Assembly: GCA_012845835.1 (NCBI GenBank)
Contig: JABAKD010000021.1
Location: forward strand, 9,342,006-9,406,005
Reading direction: 5' to 3'
Length of the DNA stretch: 64,000 nucleotides
Source of the DNA: Undaria pinnatifida
Taxonomy: Eukaryota; Sar; Phaeophyceae; Laminariales; Alariaceae
Part shown: in pieces, positions 11,703-22,898 of the stretch
Position numbering within the stretch: the stretch's first letter is position 1
Layout of the letters: each line of letters opens with the position of its first letter
The notes under the pieces: model-generated
The model's input: the letters and a program-made list of their open reading frames with translations, nothing else
Told to the model about the DNA's origin: nothing
Databases searched by the model: none
Made by a program: the position numbers and the translations under genes

Positions 11703-12405
11703 AGTTGATTACCAACACTACGAGAGAAAGACTCGTTCTCATGGCCTCAGGCTTCTATAGGTTGGAGGCAGTCCTCTCAGTTACCCGTGTGTTACCTGTG
11801 TGTACGTAGTACTTCAACACCATACATTTTTGTATAGTATACATGTCGAAAATGGTTTTGCGTTCCCGTGCGGTTATGGGAATATAATACTTGCGCTGTG
11901 TACATGGTAGGATGGGAACCAAAATCCACGGAAATTGGACATTATTATTTACGGGATTTGTTTTGTTGGGGTCAACGGGATATGATTCGGTGGGTAAGAT
12001 TTAGGATGGGAATGGAAATAGGTCATTTGGTTGGGCACGGTTTGGATGGGTACAGGAATTGCGATTCATCACGGGACACGTCCCATTTCTTATTCCCGTG
12101 GAAATACCGCTGGAAAAATACCGCGGGAATATGCTAAAAGGGAGGTCAGGTTTTTACGCCTCTACTCTGCAAAATGTCTCGAGTTTTTTTTAACAGGCTC
12201 GTGTTCCGGCAGACAGATAAAAGCCGATTCAGCGCATTTTTACGCTAGCAGCGTCGGGTAGGCACAGCCTACGCTGGTGGTGCGGTGTCCACCCACGACG
12301 GGCTCTCTCCCGATCGCGGGGGGGTGGCAAGATATTCTAACTCGATGGTCTTTTACAACAAACAGTTTGTACGTGGAACTTGGAATTTATGTAACTTTTA
12401 CGTTG

Positions 12406-12446
12406 TGTTGTTGTTGTTGTTGTTGTTGTTGTCGTTGTTGTTGTTC
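12406..12446. repeat. GTT microsatellite
   Basis: About thirteen GTT triplets with one GTC interruption. Confidence 0.9.
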
Positions 12447-12499
12447 TCACATTGACTCCCATCAATCAAGTCCGCGGTCACAGGACAGGCTCCGGTCAC

Positions 12500-12960
12500 C
12501 CTGGAGCTGACGAATACCCCAAGGAAAAACAGAAACAACTCAAGGTGTTACACGCATATATCACAGCTGACGCAATCCATGCCTCCTAGAATACTGAAAT
12601 ATGGAGTTAGTCTACGATGTGTCAGGTCCATACCGGTGCATACGTATCATTGCTCGCGCCTGGAAAAACTGACTATACCGCTTGCCACCCGAGAAAGTAC
12701 ATACTACACGTAGTATATATCACTACGCATACGAACGACAGACGCACCAGTCAATTGGATGGAAAAAATGAACAAAAAAGAAGATACTGTAAAGGAAGGA
12801 AGTGAAAAGAGAAATTAAAGAAGAAAATACGAAAACATAAAAGAAAAGAAATGGAAAGACAAGGAAAACGAGAAAAGATGATACAAAAAGAGGAAGCATG
12901 AAAAATCAAAAAATGAAATATAATGACGTTCTTAGCAGACACTAGGAACTGCGACTAAAG
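12500..12960. other. Spacer without recognised gene
   Basis: Part of the extra DNA present only in the right duplication copy. The second half (12770-12930) is A-rich and resembles the A-rich dispersed repeat in composition, though not clearly in sequence. No domain-bearing frame. Confidence 0.35.
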
Positions 12961-13122
12961 ACGGCGTTGGGCTCATAGAGGGTATCAAGTGCATCATCAA
13001 TGGCACTGGGGAGAGAACGCCACATGGCGAAGAATTCCGAGAGCGGTCTTACGCTATCTTGTGACGGCCATTGGAAGGCCCACAACTTTCAAGACGACGA
13101 TGATGATGGCCAAACGCAGACT

Positions 13123-13400
13123 TCAGTCTCTTGGGGCATGACGCCCCCCCCCCCTCCCCTTCCTTCCTCCCTCCTCCCCCCGGCCAATTAGTGATGCCGA
13201 TGGTAGATGGCGCTGCCGCAGCCTTTGCGCGTCGCTCCGCAGCTTTGGGTCTCTCCGTTTCATGCCATGTACCGCCTGCCGTATATTTGTCCAAATACGT
13301 GTACGCATCCTCGCTTCATCGACGGCACTGCTGCTGGTACTTTCTGAATGCACAATCATTCTCGCGGCAAAATCCATCAGGGACATGACTGCTGTGTGGT
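13123..13400 (-). pseudogene. Second TERxKA coding relic
   Basis: On the minus strand one frame gives HETERPKAAERRAKAAAA and then PSTIGIT, aligning with HDTERCKATEQYLKAAA and LPTVDIA of the 8571-8640 relic. A second frame over 13386-13220 stays open upstream. Followed 3' by a purine tract (C/T on the plus strand, 13141-13190), as at the other locus. No intact frame spans the region. It sits in the DNA found only in the right duplication copy and is inverted relative to the 8.2-kb locus. Confidence 0.4.
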
Positions 13401-13990
13401 CTGTGTTTCTGCTGTGTGGTCTGCTGCATTGTCTGCTTTCGCGCGTGCTGTGTGGCCTGGTGCGATGGTGTTGTGCTGTGGTGATTGCGCTGCTGTTTCA
13501 AGTCTCCAAATTGGTGTTTGAGTGTGTGGTTCTGGAGGCGGTACGAGTCGTGCACGTTATTAGTTGGAAGTACGTCGTGCAAAGAGGGGCAGCCGTACCC
13601 CCAGAGTCCCTGCTGATTCTTCATCATACACAGATATACAAAATATGTGGTCACGAACTGTGAAACAGGGTAAACCGAACAAAAAACAGTCGCAATTGAT
13701 CAAGTTTAAGTATTCTAAATGCTACATAGTCTACAGCAGTAGCGTACCGGATACAAGAACACATGAAAAAAAACAAATGAACAGACCACAACAAAAAGAG
13801 AAAAAAATTGAATGAAAAACAATAATGGAAACGACAGCTGTTCTGTAGAATGTGATGGAATATTTGAAAGGAATGGCGGCAAGCAGAGCAACATAAAGAT
13901 ACGTATTATTGGAGAGCAACAACAGTTACCTGTGTCCCGGACAAAACAACACACGAAGCATATAACTGCTGTTCTGCCGTTGCTTGGACG

Positions 13991-14077
13991 TTTTTTTTTT
14001 TTTTTTTTTTTTATTCTCCGGCGGATGGGGAAAAATAAAGCTTTAGCTCACCACACTTCCGCGTATTTTCATACGCG
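13991..14077 (-). mobile_element. Very short LINE-like insertion with target-site duplication
   Basis: An 87-bp insert starting with about 22 T on the plus strand (poly(A) of a minus-strand element). It continues with ccggcggatggggaaaaata and aagctttagctcaccacac, the 3' end of the family seen at 11375-11702. It is flanked by the exact 8-bp direct repeat cttggacg (13983-13990 and 14078-14085). The left duplication copy has one copy of the site (gcatgtacg near 3850) and no insert. Severe 5' truncation plus target-site duplication is the signature of target-primed reverse transcription. Confidence 0.85.
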
Positions 14078-14319
14078 CTTGGACGAAAACAACACAAATC
14101 GGTAGGACAAATGTTTCTTCACGGACAAAGACAACTCGAAGAAACGCAACGAGATACCGGAATAAGGCCGATGGGGAGAGAGGAAGTGAAATAGAGAAAA
14201 TGGAACACATGACGACAGCAAGTCATTACCGATGCCATCTCGCTTTCCCCAATGAACCCAACGAAACCGCCACTCGCTGTATGTATTAATAGTGGGTCCA
14301 GGGCTATATCATCAAAATA

Positions 14320-15300
14320 ATATTACACTTCAGCGGTGAGATCGAAATATTGTGAAAACTCATGCTTGCAAGCTGTGTGTGATATTCCGATCGCGCGTGT
14401 AACGGGTTGTGTGACCTCACCAAGGATATAGGTCGGCGACTCCCCGTGCAACTACAGTGTGGCTATCATGGTCAACAGGGTGATGTTGGTTAGTCTGTGC
14501 GCGGAAACTATAAAACCCGTTTCTGAGGGGGACGAAATCTGACAGCAGTGGAAGGAAATGCATCAGTTTATCAAGGTGAATCCTGTAGGTCGAAAAACCG
14601 GTGAGGGGAGGGCGGAGGTTTGAGGGACGTGGGGGCTTGGTTTTGATCAAAAGGGAGCGGGGGGGCGGGAAGGGCGGGGCAGCCCAATTTGTGCGTGGAA
14701 ACTATGAATCGTTCAAGAGAATAAATCGGACGGTTTGGGAAAGAGCGCACCATTTTATCATTAGGGGGCGGGACGGGCGGGACAGCTCAATCTGTGCGTG
14801 GAAACTATACATCCTCTAAGGGGATAAATGTGACGGTTTTGGAGAGAATGCATCAGTTTATCATGTATATTCTGTACGTCGTACAACCAGTGAGTAGAGG
14901 ACGGAGTGTTCGAGGGGGTGGGGGTGGTTGAGAGGTAGGGGGGGGGGGGAGGTGGGCGGGGGGGGGGGGGGGGGGCGAAAGGGCTTTAGGTTGCATAGAT
15001 GTAGGGGTTGCTACACTCGTGGTGCTAGGTCTAGGCGATGGTGCGGGTGGTGGGCAAAGAGGCGGCGTTGGGGGCGAGGGGTGGGTGGGAATTGCAGCCG
15101 CGGCATGGATGGCTCTAGAAAGATAATAATAAAGGTGATATCCATTGCGTAAAAGTGTTTATTACTCTAGTGGATTTTTATATTAAGTGGGGCGTTTGAG
15201 CGAGATAAATCGGGGAAAAAATATCGGGGGGGGGGGGGAGGGTTTTCAAGAGGTTGAGGTCTATAATATAGTAACACACGCTCCGCATACTATTTATAGT
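14320..15300 (+). mobile_element. Foldback-family repeat, long copy (right duplication block)
   Basis: Counterpart of 4355-5250. It shows the tip block, then cgcggaaactataaaacccg, accggtgaggggagggcgg, the inner block gtgcgtggaaactatacatc, and G-rich stretches at 14640-14690, 14925-14980 and 15225-15240. No protein is encoded. Confidence 0.75.
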
Positions 15301-15521
15301 CGAACTTGTTTGTTGACACACGATCTACCATTTATGTTGTCTCCGTTTTATTTCACGAAAGCTCTTCTCCGCCTTGACCCTATGCCATCTTGTCATGATA
15401 CGCTTCGACGCGTCGACGATCTCCCGGTGCCAATTTCCACTTATCTTAACCGTTCTAGGCTATAGCACCGTCTTTACTGCGAACAGTAAATAAATAGGAG
15501 CTATCTTATAAATATTTCACG

Positions 15522-15690
15522 AATGAAAAGACACACTTCAGGTTTGCGATCGGTTGAAAGGGATTTCGATCAAAACCCAGCTTTGCACGCTGAGTGTGAT
15601 ACTTCGATCGGGTGTATTGCGGGTGCATATCCTCGTGAAGGATGCAGATCGGTGACTCCCCTACTAATGCCATGGTCAACAGCACCAAAG
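15522..15690 (+). repeat. Diverged foldback tip, subfamily 2 (right copy)
   Basis: Pairs with 5546-5715: both share gatcaaaacccagctttgca-type wording and cggtgactccc in place of the common cggcgactcccc. Confidence 0.65.
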
Positions 15691-17444
15691 ACGTCAGCCT
15701 TGTTCTACGCACGGAAATGGATACCCCGTACTGAGGATGACAAAAACAGACCTCTGTTAAAGTTTTGTATGCATACAAGTCATATCGTATTAGTGTCAGA
15801 AACCTATTGGAGTGGGTTATTGTTGTACTTAGTGACCAGGCCAGAATATTCGCCAGCGGTTTCATCAAACACGTCATGCTATAGACACGACGTCATTACA
15901 TGTAGACACGAGATGTTACTGCGAAAAACCGCAAAAATGTTGGCGTATAAGGTACATAAATACCTCTCCGCCCAACCCCCATCCGCTTCCTTCCCTCTTT
16001 CCCTCCCTCTCTGGGTTTTGTCCTCGTTGTTCGTGGACGTGTCAGGAAGATATATAATGCACCTTTGCGAACTCCAACAACCTGAAAAACGCCACATCAT
16101 CGCCACACGCTGCATGCATTTTATTCTTACGTTTTGATGTATGTTTTTTTTTTTTCCGGGTAGATGATCGCAGCCACCCCCGTCTAGCGGCCTTTCCTAT
16201 CGAAGGACTTTTTGTCCGAGTGTCAAGGTTTTTAAATACATTTTTGAGCCCTGATTGCAACGGTAAATTAAGCGAAAACCCGCATTCTTGGGCTTCCGGC
16301 AGCGTCTCCAGCCCCCTTACAAACCGGGCGGACGCTAGGGGCCGAGCTACGCTCTGCGTTACTCGTTTCCCTCGGCCAGTACTGTGTAATGCTGCAGAAC
16401 TGGTCCATTAGTCTATGGTAATTGGTTTTTAGTACATACAGTATAGTTAAAAATGTTGACCGAGTGAGCCAGTGCCCAGAGCCAACCTGCGTCGAAAGGT
16501 CTGCTGGGCGTATATCAAACACGTTTTAGGCCGCGCAACCTGTTCGTCGCAGGCGAAAACAATTTTCGACGTTCTCCTGACGAACATAGGTCCGGTCGCA
16601 GACAAAAATTATTATTGACGTTGATCAGGGGAATGCATGTATGTGATAATGGCACCGCATAATTGTAAACACACGACTTACAAAAGCCGTAAGAGCCTGC
16701 TGGGTGAAGAAAAACACTTTCGGCCGGGAGGAATATGTGTACCTATACTTCCTTACCTTTTGGCTTCCAACGGTTTTGAAGGATAGCCCTCGCTGACGCT
16801 ACTTTGGGCTGACGTAGCAGACGTGCTTTGTGTACTTAACGACGGTTGGTTGTAACTTCGATCATTTCTGCGCCGCGAATCGTCACGACCCCATTCAACC
16901 CAAAACATACCCGCACGCACATACACGACCTTGACTTTATTTTTCACCCATCCCCTGCTTAAGACGCCTACGCTACGGCAGCTGTGTGTCCACGTCTACC
17001 CTTCCCCCCCACCTTCTCACACAATCGCACAGGGTTCACCCAACATATATTTTAACTTACAAGAGCGCACCTGACCGCGGCGTACGATACTACAGAGAAA
17101 GCAGCCGCAACTGAGGCGCAAGTTGTCCAGAACACGGGTCTGCATTCTTGTCCATCTCGTCATTTAGGGTGAGTTATTGGTCTTGTTAACATTTCCAAGC
17201 TGGCGTGAAATGTTGGTTTGCTTGACATTGAACCTTGTCAGGCCATTACTCAACCACTAGAAGCTGAGCGCTTTGGCTGTAGCAGCGGTCGCGTACGTAA
17301 GATGGTGACCTAAACTAGGCACGAAATGTATGCTGCGCGACACGTACACGACAAGCGTCTTGAACACTGCCCCAAACGCCTTTCGCACCGCCCAACATTC
17401 TTCATCGTACCCTCGCGAGGGAGAGTGTGTTTGCAACGAGTTTT

Positions 17445-17714
17445 GACCAAGGCTACATTAGGGGGGGGTACCCCCATTTTCACTGGTGTGTTTGAGCCAC
17501 TCGCACGAGTGGCTCTGTACCCCACGGATGAAGATGGTTTAGGCATTTGTTTCGGCGCAGCTTAGATCACCTTTGCATTGCGGATTAATTTCGTCAATGT
17601 AAATCATGAAGAATACGTAAGATCGCATAGGAACAAAGGGGTTACTCGCGCGAGTGACCCCTGGCCACTGAAATAAAAGGCGCAAAAGGGGACCCCCTTA
17701 TTGTAGCCTGGGTC
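17445..17714 (-). mobile_element. Short inverted-repeat element (MITE-like), copy 2
   Basis: About 270 bp, inverted relative to the copy at 4034-4295. It has the same ends (gaccaaggctacattagggg and, reverse-complemented, gacccaggctacaataaggg) and the same two nested palindromes (ccactcgcacgagtgg and actcgcgcgagt). Internal conserved wording includes the segment ending tttcggcgcagcttagatca. A remnant of the same interior lies at about 18747-18785. Confidence 0.75.
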
Positions 17715-18014
17715 TTTTACATACACCACGTCTACCCGACATTTGTTGTTTCTATCCGACGCCCGTTGGTTAGGGTTAGTTATTCAAACGAAAAACTTAT
17801 TTATACATACATAGTCTATGTACTACCTGGTATATGTTTTCATTCTATTCTTTCTCGCACAACTCTCGCCTCCTTCCCAGTAGTAGCTCAGATCCGGTGT
17901 CCTAGAGCGGGGCCTCCTCCTCAGGCTCTCCAACTCAACGTCTCCAAGACTTTGGGGTTGTGTTGCAGCTTACACGAGCATACCCCCAGCCTACTACGAA
18001 AGCGTTGCCTCCCC

Positions 18015-18300
18015 AGTGCATAAAAAAAACATGTCAGACTGTGAGAAAAGAGCAATCTTAATAGGAGAAAAAATAGAAAAGATCAGAAAAGAAAAGAAAA
18101 ACCAAAAAAACAATGCAAAACAAACATCCGGTGTTCTGCAGATTGTGACGTAAAATATCGGAAAGGAAAGGGTGCAGGAACAAGTCGTGCCAAATAACAG
18201 GGACTGCATCTACCTGTGTTGCACGGACAAAAACAACACGAAGAAGAATAGATACCGGTATACGGCCTGTGGAATGGGGAACAAGGAAGTTCGAAAATAT
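18015..18300 (+). repeat. A-rich dispersed repeat, copy 3
   Basis: Diverged relative of 3590-3965: ggtgttctgcagattgtgac, ggaaaggaaagggtgcagg, aaaacaacacgaagaagaa and gataccggtatacggcc appear in the same order. It lies outside the segmental duplication. Confidence 0.6.
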
Positions 18301-18837
18301 AAACCTAGAACGTGTGTGTCGCTAAGCTAAAATCCACGTACGTGGTGTTTTCAAGTTGCGACAGTTCCATGACGTTTGCCTAGTTCGTCAAATGGTTAAT
18401 CGATGCGCCTATTTTGTTTGCCCTCCGGCTGGCAGGTGACATTCATGTCGTATGAGCTTTTACTGCAACTCTATGTTATCTTTCTTGCTGCCTTCAGAAT
18501 GACCTAGATTCCTTGACCAACGTAATAAAATTAACTTATTATTATACCGGTAGTGTCTATGGTTCCGAGTTGTGGTCATATTTTATTTTCGAGTGTCCTC
18601 GTAGACAATGCAGTTTGTCACGACCGTGCGCGTTGAACGTTTGTGAGGGCATTTCATTCGGGGCAGCGCCTCCAATGAGGATTGAGAGTAAACAGAAAGG
18701 CTACGGTACCTCGGGCGGTCGCTCCTTGTTCAATCAATCGTGGATTTGAGCCGCTGGCACAAGTGACTCTGTACGTCACGGCCGCGACAGAAAAGATTGA
18801 AGGCGACTAACTCGTCACCCGGTAGAAACGGTCGCCC

Positions 18838-18905
18838 CGGTGGCGTATGAGGTTTTCCTCGAGCCTGGCATAGGTCGGTCTCGTGAGTTCGAGCTCCATC
18901 GAGTG
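18838..18905 (+). ncRNA. Possible tRNA-like (SINE head) sequence
   Basis: ggtggcgtatgagg resembles an internal RNA polymerase III A box and gagttcgagctcc resembles a B box, at a workable distance from each other. No convincing seven-base-pair acceptor stem flanks them, so this is not a normal tRNA gene. A tRNA-derived SINE head is possible, but no second copy was seen in the window. A chance match is also possible. Confidence 0.2.
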
Positions 18906-19219
18906 CATATTCGTATAAATTTGTCTGGACTTTTTCTCGCGCACAAATTGACCTGCGGAAAGGACGAGATAGTGAGTTAGCAACACTCGATGAAGAATCG
19001 ACGAGCAGCGGAATTGCTGAACTCTATGCGCGACAAAAAATTGATGGCAAGAACAGGGGGGGCAATGGGACGACAGCTGTGACCACGGCTTGTCTGGGAG
19101 CTGAAAAGTATAATTGTGAGGGGAAAAAAAGCTAACCTTTCCACTGTTAACAGCTCCATTGTGGGTTAACGTGGCACATATGAAACAACTCGGAACACGG
19201 ACTGCAAGAAGAACAGGGG

Positions 19220-19700
19220 GGCATGGGCTGCACTATCCCTAGTGTTGCAGAGACACTTTTGCGCAAATACAAAATACAAATACGACTTCAAACGTCACTA
19301 CATCAGCAACACGCGCGGAAGTTACGCACATGGTCGTCCCAAAGGAGTCGACTTTACTTTTGGCCAGGTGACCGTGCATTGGGAAGTGGAATCCACTACC
19401 AAGCAGTCGCGTTACGACGTTAAACGTGACAAAAAATCTCAGCTACTACTCCCGTCAAAGATCGCGTTCGGTCGGCCGCCTCGGTGCGGTCACGTTACCA
19501 GCTCGACGACGAAAGCTTCGAAGCTCACTGCGCCGTCGACAATCACCCATGACCTGGCAATGGCTTTGAGAACGACCACGCTCAGTCTCGTGCGGTGGGA
19601 ATTGCTGGTACAGAATAGGCGGTGCTGCTTCCCGATCCTCTACACGGCCGTGTACTTTAATTTTCAAAGAAGTATCTTCCTTAAAAAAGCTTGAAATTTA
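19220..19700 (+). other. Unassigned open frame of 150 codons
   Basis: A plus-strand frame (19242-19694) stays open for 150 codons. It has a non-repetitive composition, basic in the first half, with GVDFTFGQVTVHWEVEST as the most protein-like part. No domain recognised, and no clear splice sites or promoter. It may be a coding exon, a transposon fragment or chance. Confidence 0.2.
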
Positions 19701-20039
19701 AAAGGTCGGTGTCTTGTTATCAAAGTTTGAGGCTGGAGGGGAAACGTTTGATTGTGTGTATCATACGCATATTTACTCACAACACGTGTTTCATTCGCTC
19801 GTCATTCAAATACCTAAAAAGCAAGCGCAGACAGCACCTACCTGCAGTGGCACAGAAATGCATAGATGTCAGCGCACAAGTCAACCCTGAGGAATCTTCA
19901 AAATGTTGAAGTCAACAAATTCACCCCTGTATCACAACAACCGAAGTAGCAACCCGCATCTGCACGACCTCGCTATCTCACATACTATACACACAACAGT
20001 TGCTGTGCAACTGCTATGTACAATGCTGTCATCACCGCC

Positions 20040-21200
20040 CAGAATGAATTATCTCAGGGCTCGCATGGAAACAAATGGGAAGGGAATCCCATCCAATATA
20101 GGATGGGATGGGAATGGGATGGGAATCCCACAGTGGGATACGCGCTTGCCATCCCACCAAGTCCGATCCCATCTAAAGTTCCTGCCCCACTTACTCCCAC
20201 CTAATCGATATAGCACCGCTCCCATCGCACCTGCTTCCCACCCCACCATCGGCACAGCTACTCCCGCCCCAATCCCACTGTAAAAGTAGCAACTCCCGTC
20301 CCAGTGTACACTGTGAGCGAAAAACTTCCCATATGCCAGTTCCCCATTTTATCCCAAAAAGAATGGTTGAGAAGACTATATTCCATAGGCTCACCAAGCA
20401 CCTCATCCTTGGGCTAGGGAAATTGTTGAGAGATTGGAATGCTTTGACGGAAAGCAGAAGTCGAACAAAAAAGCAGCAGTTAACGCCAAGAACGCTGCGG
20501 CCGGTCCCACGGATGTTTTTTTTGTTCGAGTTTCGTAGGAAGATGAGAGTGCAGACTAGACAGTAGACCTTTGTCCGTGTTCATTTTTCATTTTTCCATT
20601 GGATGCATTCATGTACCCATTTTAGCTTATTATTTTCTCGTCTACTTTGTTTAGCGTTGGTGGGGCATTTTTATTGATCCTTGGAGTTAACACAAGTTAA
20701 CACACCCGTGCAAATATTGTTTGCTTTTCGATCGGGGTTTTGGTTGTTGATATATCTTTGGTTTCGTTTTGGGCTACCAATTTATCAATTCATAAGACAA
20801 TGAGACGACCATGAACGTTCTTCTGCTGGTCTGCTTGCAAGCCACACTTTTGGTCCACGCGGTGTATGTCTGCTGAGGAAGGGCTACCTACTCCCCCGCA
20901 GGATCCCAGATTGTCTTTCCCGGTGTTGTCCCATTCTGAATCCCATGTTAAATCCCACATTTCCCGACGGCGTCACGCCAGCATCCCCCCTATGACACAA
21001 CAGTCCCATCCCATCCCATCTCGATTTTTGTGGATTCCCATTTGCCCCCATCATTGCAAAACAGTCCAACTTCCCGTCCCATTCCTATCCCAAGTAAAAC
21101 GCAAGCGGTCCCATTCCCATTTTTTCAAGTGGGAGCGGCGACAAATGACCATGAAATCCCATCCCACACAAACATGGGACCCAAAAATATCCCGCCTGGG
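20040..21200. repeat. Degenerate GGGAT/CCCAT-type arrays
   Basis: Two stretches (about 20075-20300 and 20925-21190) are rich in gggatggg- and cccatccc-type words with irregular spacing. A similar but weaker array occurs in both segmental-duplication copies (2555-2815 and 11905-12130). The long open frame at 20866-21513 is partly a by-product of this composition. The word structure resembles subterminal repeats of non-autonomous DNA transposons, but I could not define ends. Confidence 0.5.
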
Positions 21201-21749
21201 GCGAGCGAAATCCTCCAATCCCACTTGCATGGGGCCGACGGACCCGTGCAAGGCCTTGGAATTATCATCTTCGTTCGTTCCAGTGTCTGGAATATGCGCC
21301 TTAAGGCTTGCAAGGGCATCGTCGAAAACGAAACAGCCGCGATGTCAATCCCCTTGGTTAGATCAACACCTTGTGTCCTGCACGACAAAGACAGATGCGT
21401 TAAGAAGGGCCCTAGGCGTGCCACCGAAGGTTGCTGCGGACAGGACACTTGATCGCGTTTACGACCGACAACTCGCGCTCGCACCCGATTGTCTGCTACT
21501 CCCGAATAACTGATGTAGAGTATACCTACACATATTAGTGCGATCGCATGGCCGGGAACTATTCGAAACATTGAAACCCCATATCCTTTTGTATTTACGA
21601 ACCTTTGAAGCCGTGTTTCCTGTTCCAGACAGAGAAAATAGTAATAAATTTGAACTTGAGTTCCTTAACAATAGAAAGCTCCGACGAAATATCACAAAAA
21701 GAAAACGGTTCTTCTTTACGATTTTTCGTCCTCGTGCACGGTGGGTTTT

Positions 21750-22800
21750 CTCCAAATTAAAAATATTACGGTGCTGTTCGGTGCGGTTATTACAACTCGG
21801 GAATCTTGCGGTGCGGTTTGGTGAAGCGAAGTTCCTACTACTACAGTGCGGTCAGTGCGATTCTCAAAAGTTCGAAATGTTGTTTGAGCTGTTCGGTGCT
21901 TTCCTGTATTCCATGGTGCAGTTCGGTGCGGTTCTCAGAGATCAGGAATCGTACCGTGTGTTTCGGTGCTGTGATAAATTTCACATTGCGGTTCTTCTGT
22001 GGGTTTTCTACGGTTCTTTTGTGCGATTTCTGTTTTTGTTACGGTGCGGGGCCAATTCCCGCAGGGAAGCCCGTTTAAACCCGTGTTTTGTCTACGGTTC
22101 ACCGCATGAATACACCGCACAAAACCGCGGTTTCGTACGGTTCTCTTGTAGTAGTTAGTTGTTGGTATTACAGATGTCCGTTACATTCATATTCATAATA
22201 TTTTCACGGGTTCATGTAATTTTTAGTTTAAATCTTTTAATCAGTTTATTGATAATAAGTGATGTTGGTTTGTAAATATATATACCATCAGATCAAATAA
22301 AATATCGGGGACACTCTTTTCATGCTTTTGACCCGAAATCTTCAGAAGAAATCGTCGTGAACCGTGCGAAACCGTGACCCTATAGCACCGTTCCGTGGTC
22401 AATAGAACCGCGTTTTTGCGACGGTTTCAAGTCAACCGCACCTAAAAATAGCAGGGGTCCATTTAGACAAACGGTTTCTTTGCATGATGCACACGGCGCA
22501 TTGCGGTTTCGATGTCACTTCAGCGCTGCGGGTTGGTGCGGTGTTCGTATATTATTGTAAACCCTACGGTGGGGTGCGGTGCTGTGAAATATCCTACGGG
22601 GCGCTTTGGTCCAGTCTTGTAAATAAATAAGAATCGTAATTTTTTTCGTGCGGTTCGGTAAATTAATGTAGTATTTCAAGGTGCGGTTTCGTACGGTTTT
22701 CAAGAGGACAAAAATCCTATGGTGCGATTCGGTGCCGATAACCGCGCCAAACCGCACCGAACCGACATGAAAATCCGTGCAGTGAAAAAGTCTGAAAGAA
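21750..22800. repeat. Degenerate GTGCGGTTC-type arrays
   Basis: Two blocks (about 21770-22145 and 22350-22800) are dense in variants of gtgcggttcggtgcggt and its complement aaccgcaccg. The units are irregular, so this is not a simple satellite. The blocks flank about 200 bp of A/T-rich sequence. The arrangement resembles the adjacent hAT-like element with its subterminal repeats, but terminal repeats were not identified. Confidence 0.55.
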
Positions 22801-22898
22801 TGACCGCAAAAACACTTCGCCGGCAACAGAGAACCATTTATTTTTATTTTGCCATTATACGTTGAAATTACCGAAAAATACCCGGAAAACGAAAAAAC

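Larger units (their letters stand above)
10808..16950 (+). repeat. Segmental duplication, right copy
   Basis: Direct, diverged counterpart of 1806-7020, about 9 kb downstream. It is longer because of insertions: a LINE-like copy at 11375-11702, about 1.1 kb of unrelated DNA at 12400-13560, and a second short LINE-like copy at 13991-14077. It lacks the inverted-repeat element present at 4034-4295. Both copies begin immediately beside a foldback-family end (1805 and 10808), which suggests that recombination between foldback copies created the duplication. Confidence 0.85.

Noticed and set aside
18838-18905. A genuine tRNA gene
   Set aside because: A/B-box-like words exist but acceptor and T stems do not form; reported only as a weak SINE-head candidate.
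20866-21513. 215-codon open frame, the longest in the first 45 kb
   Set aside because: Its first half follows the CCCAT-type array, overlapping frames are open on both strands, and no domain is visible.
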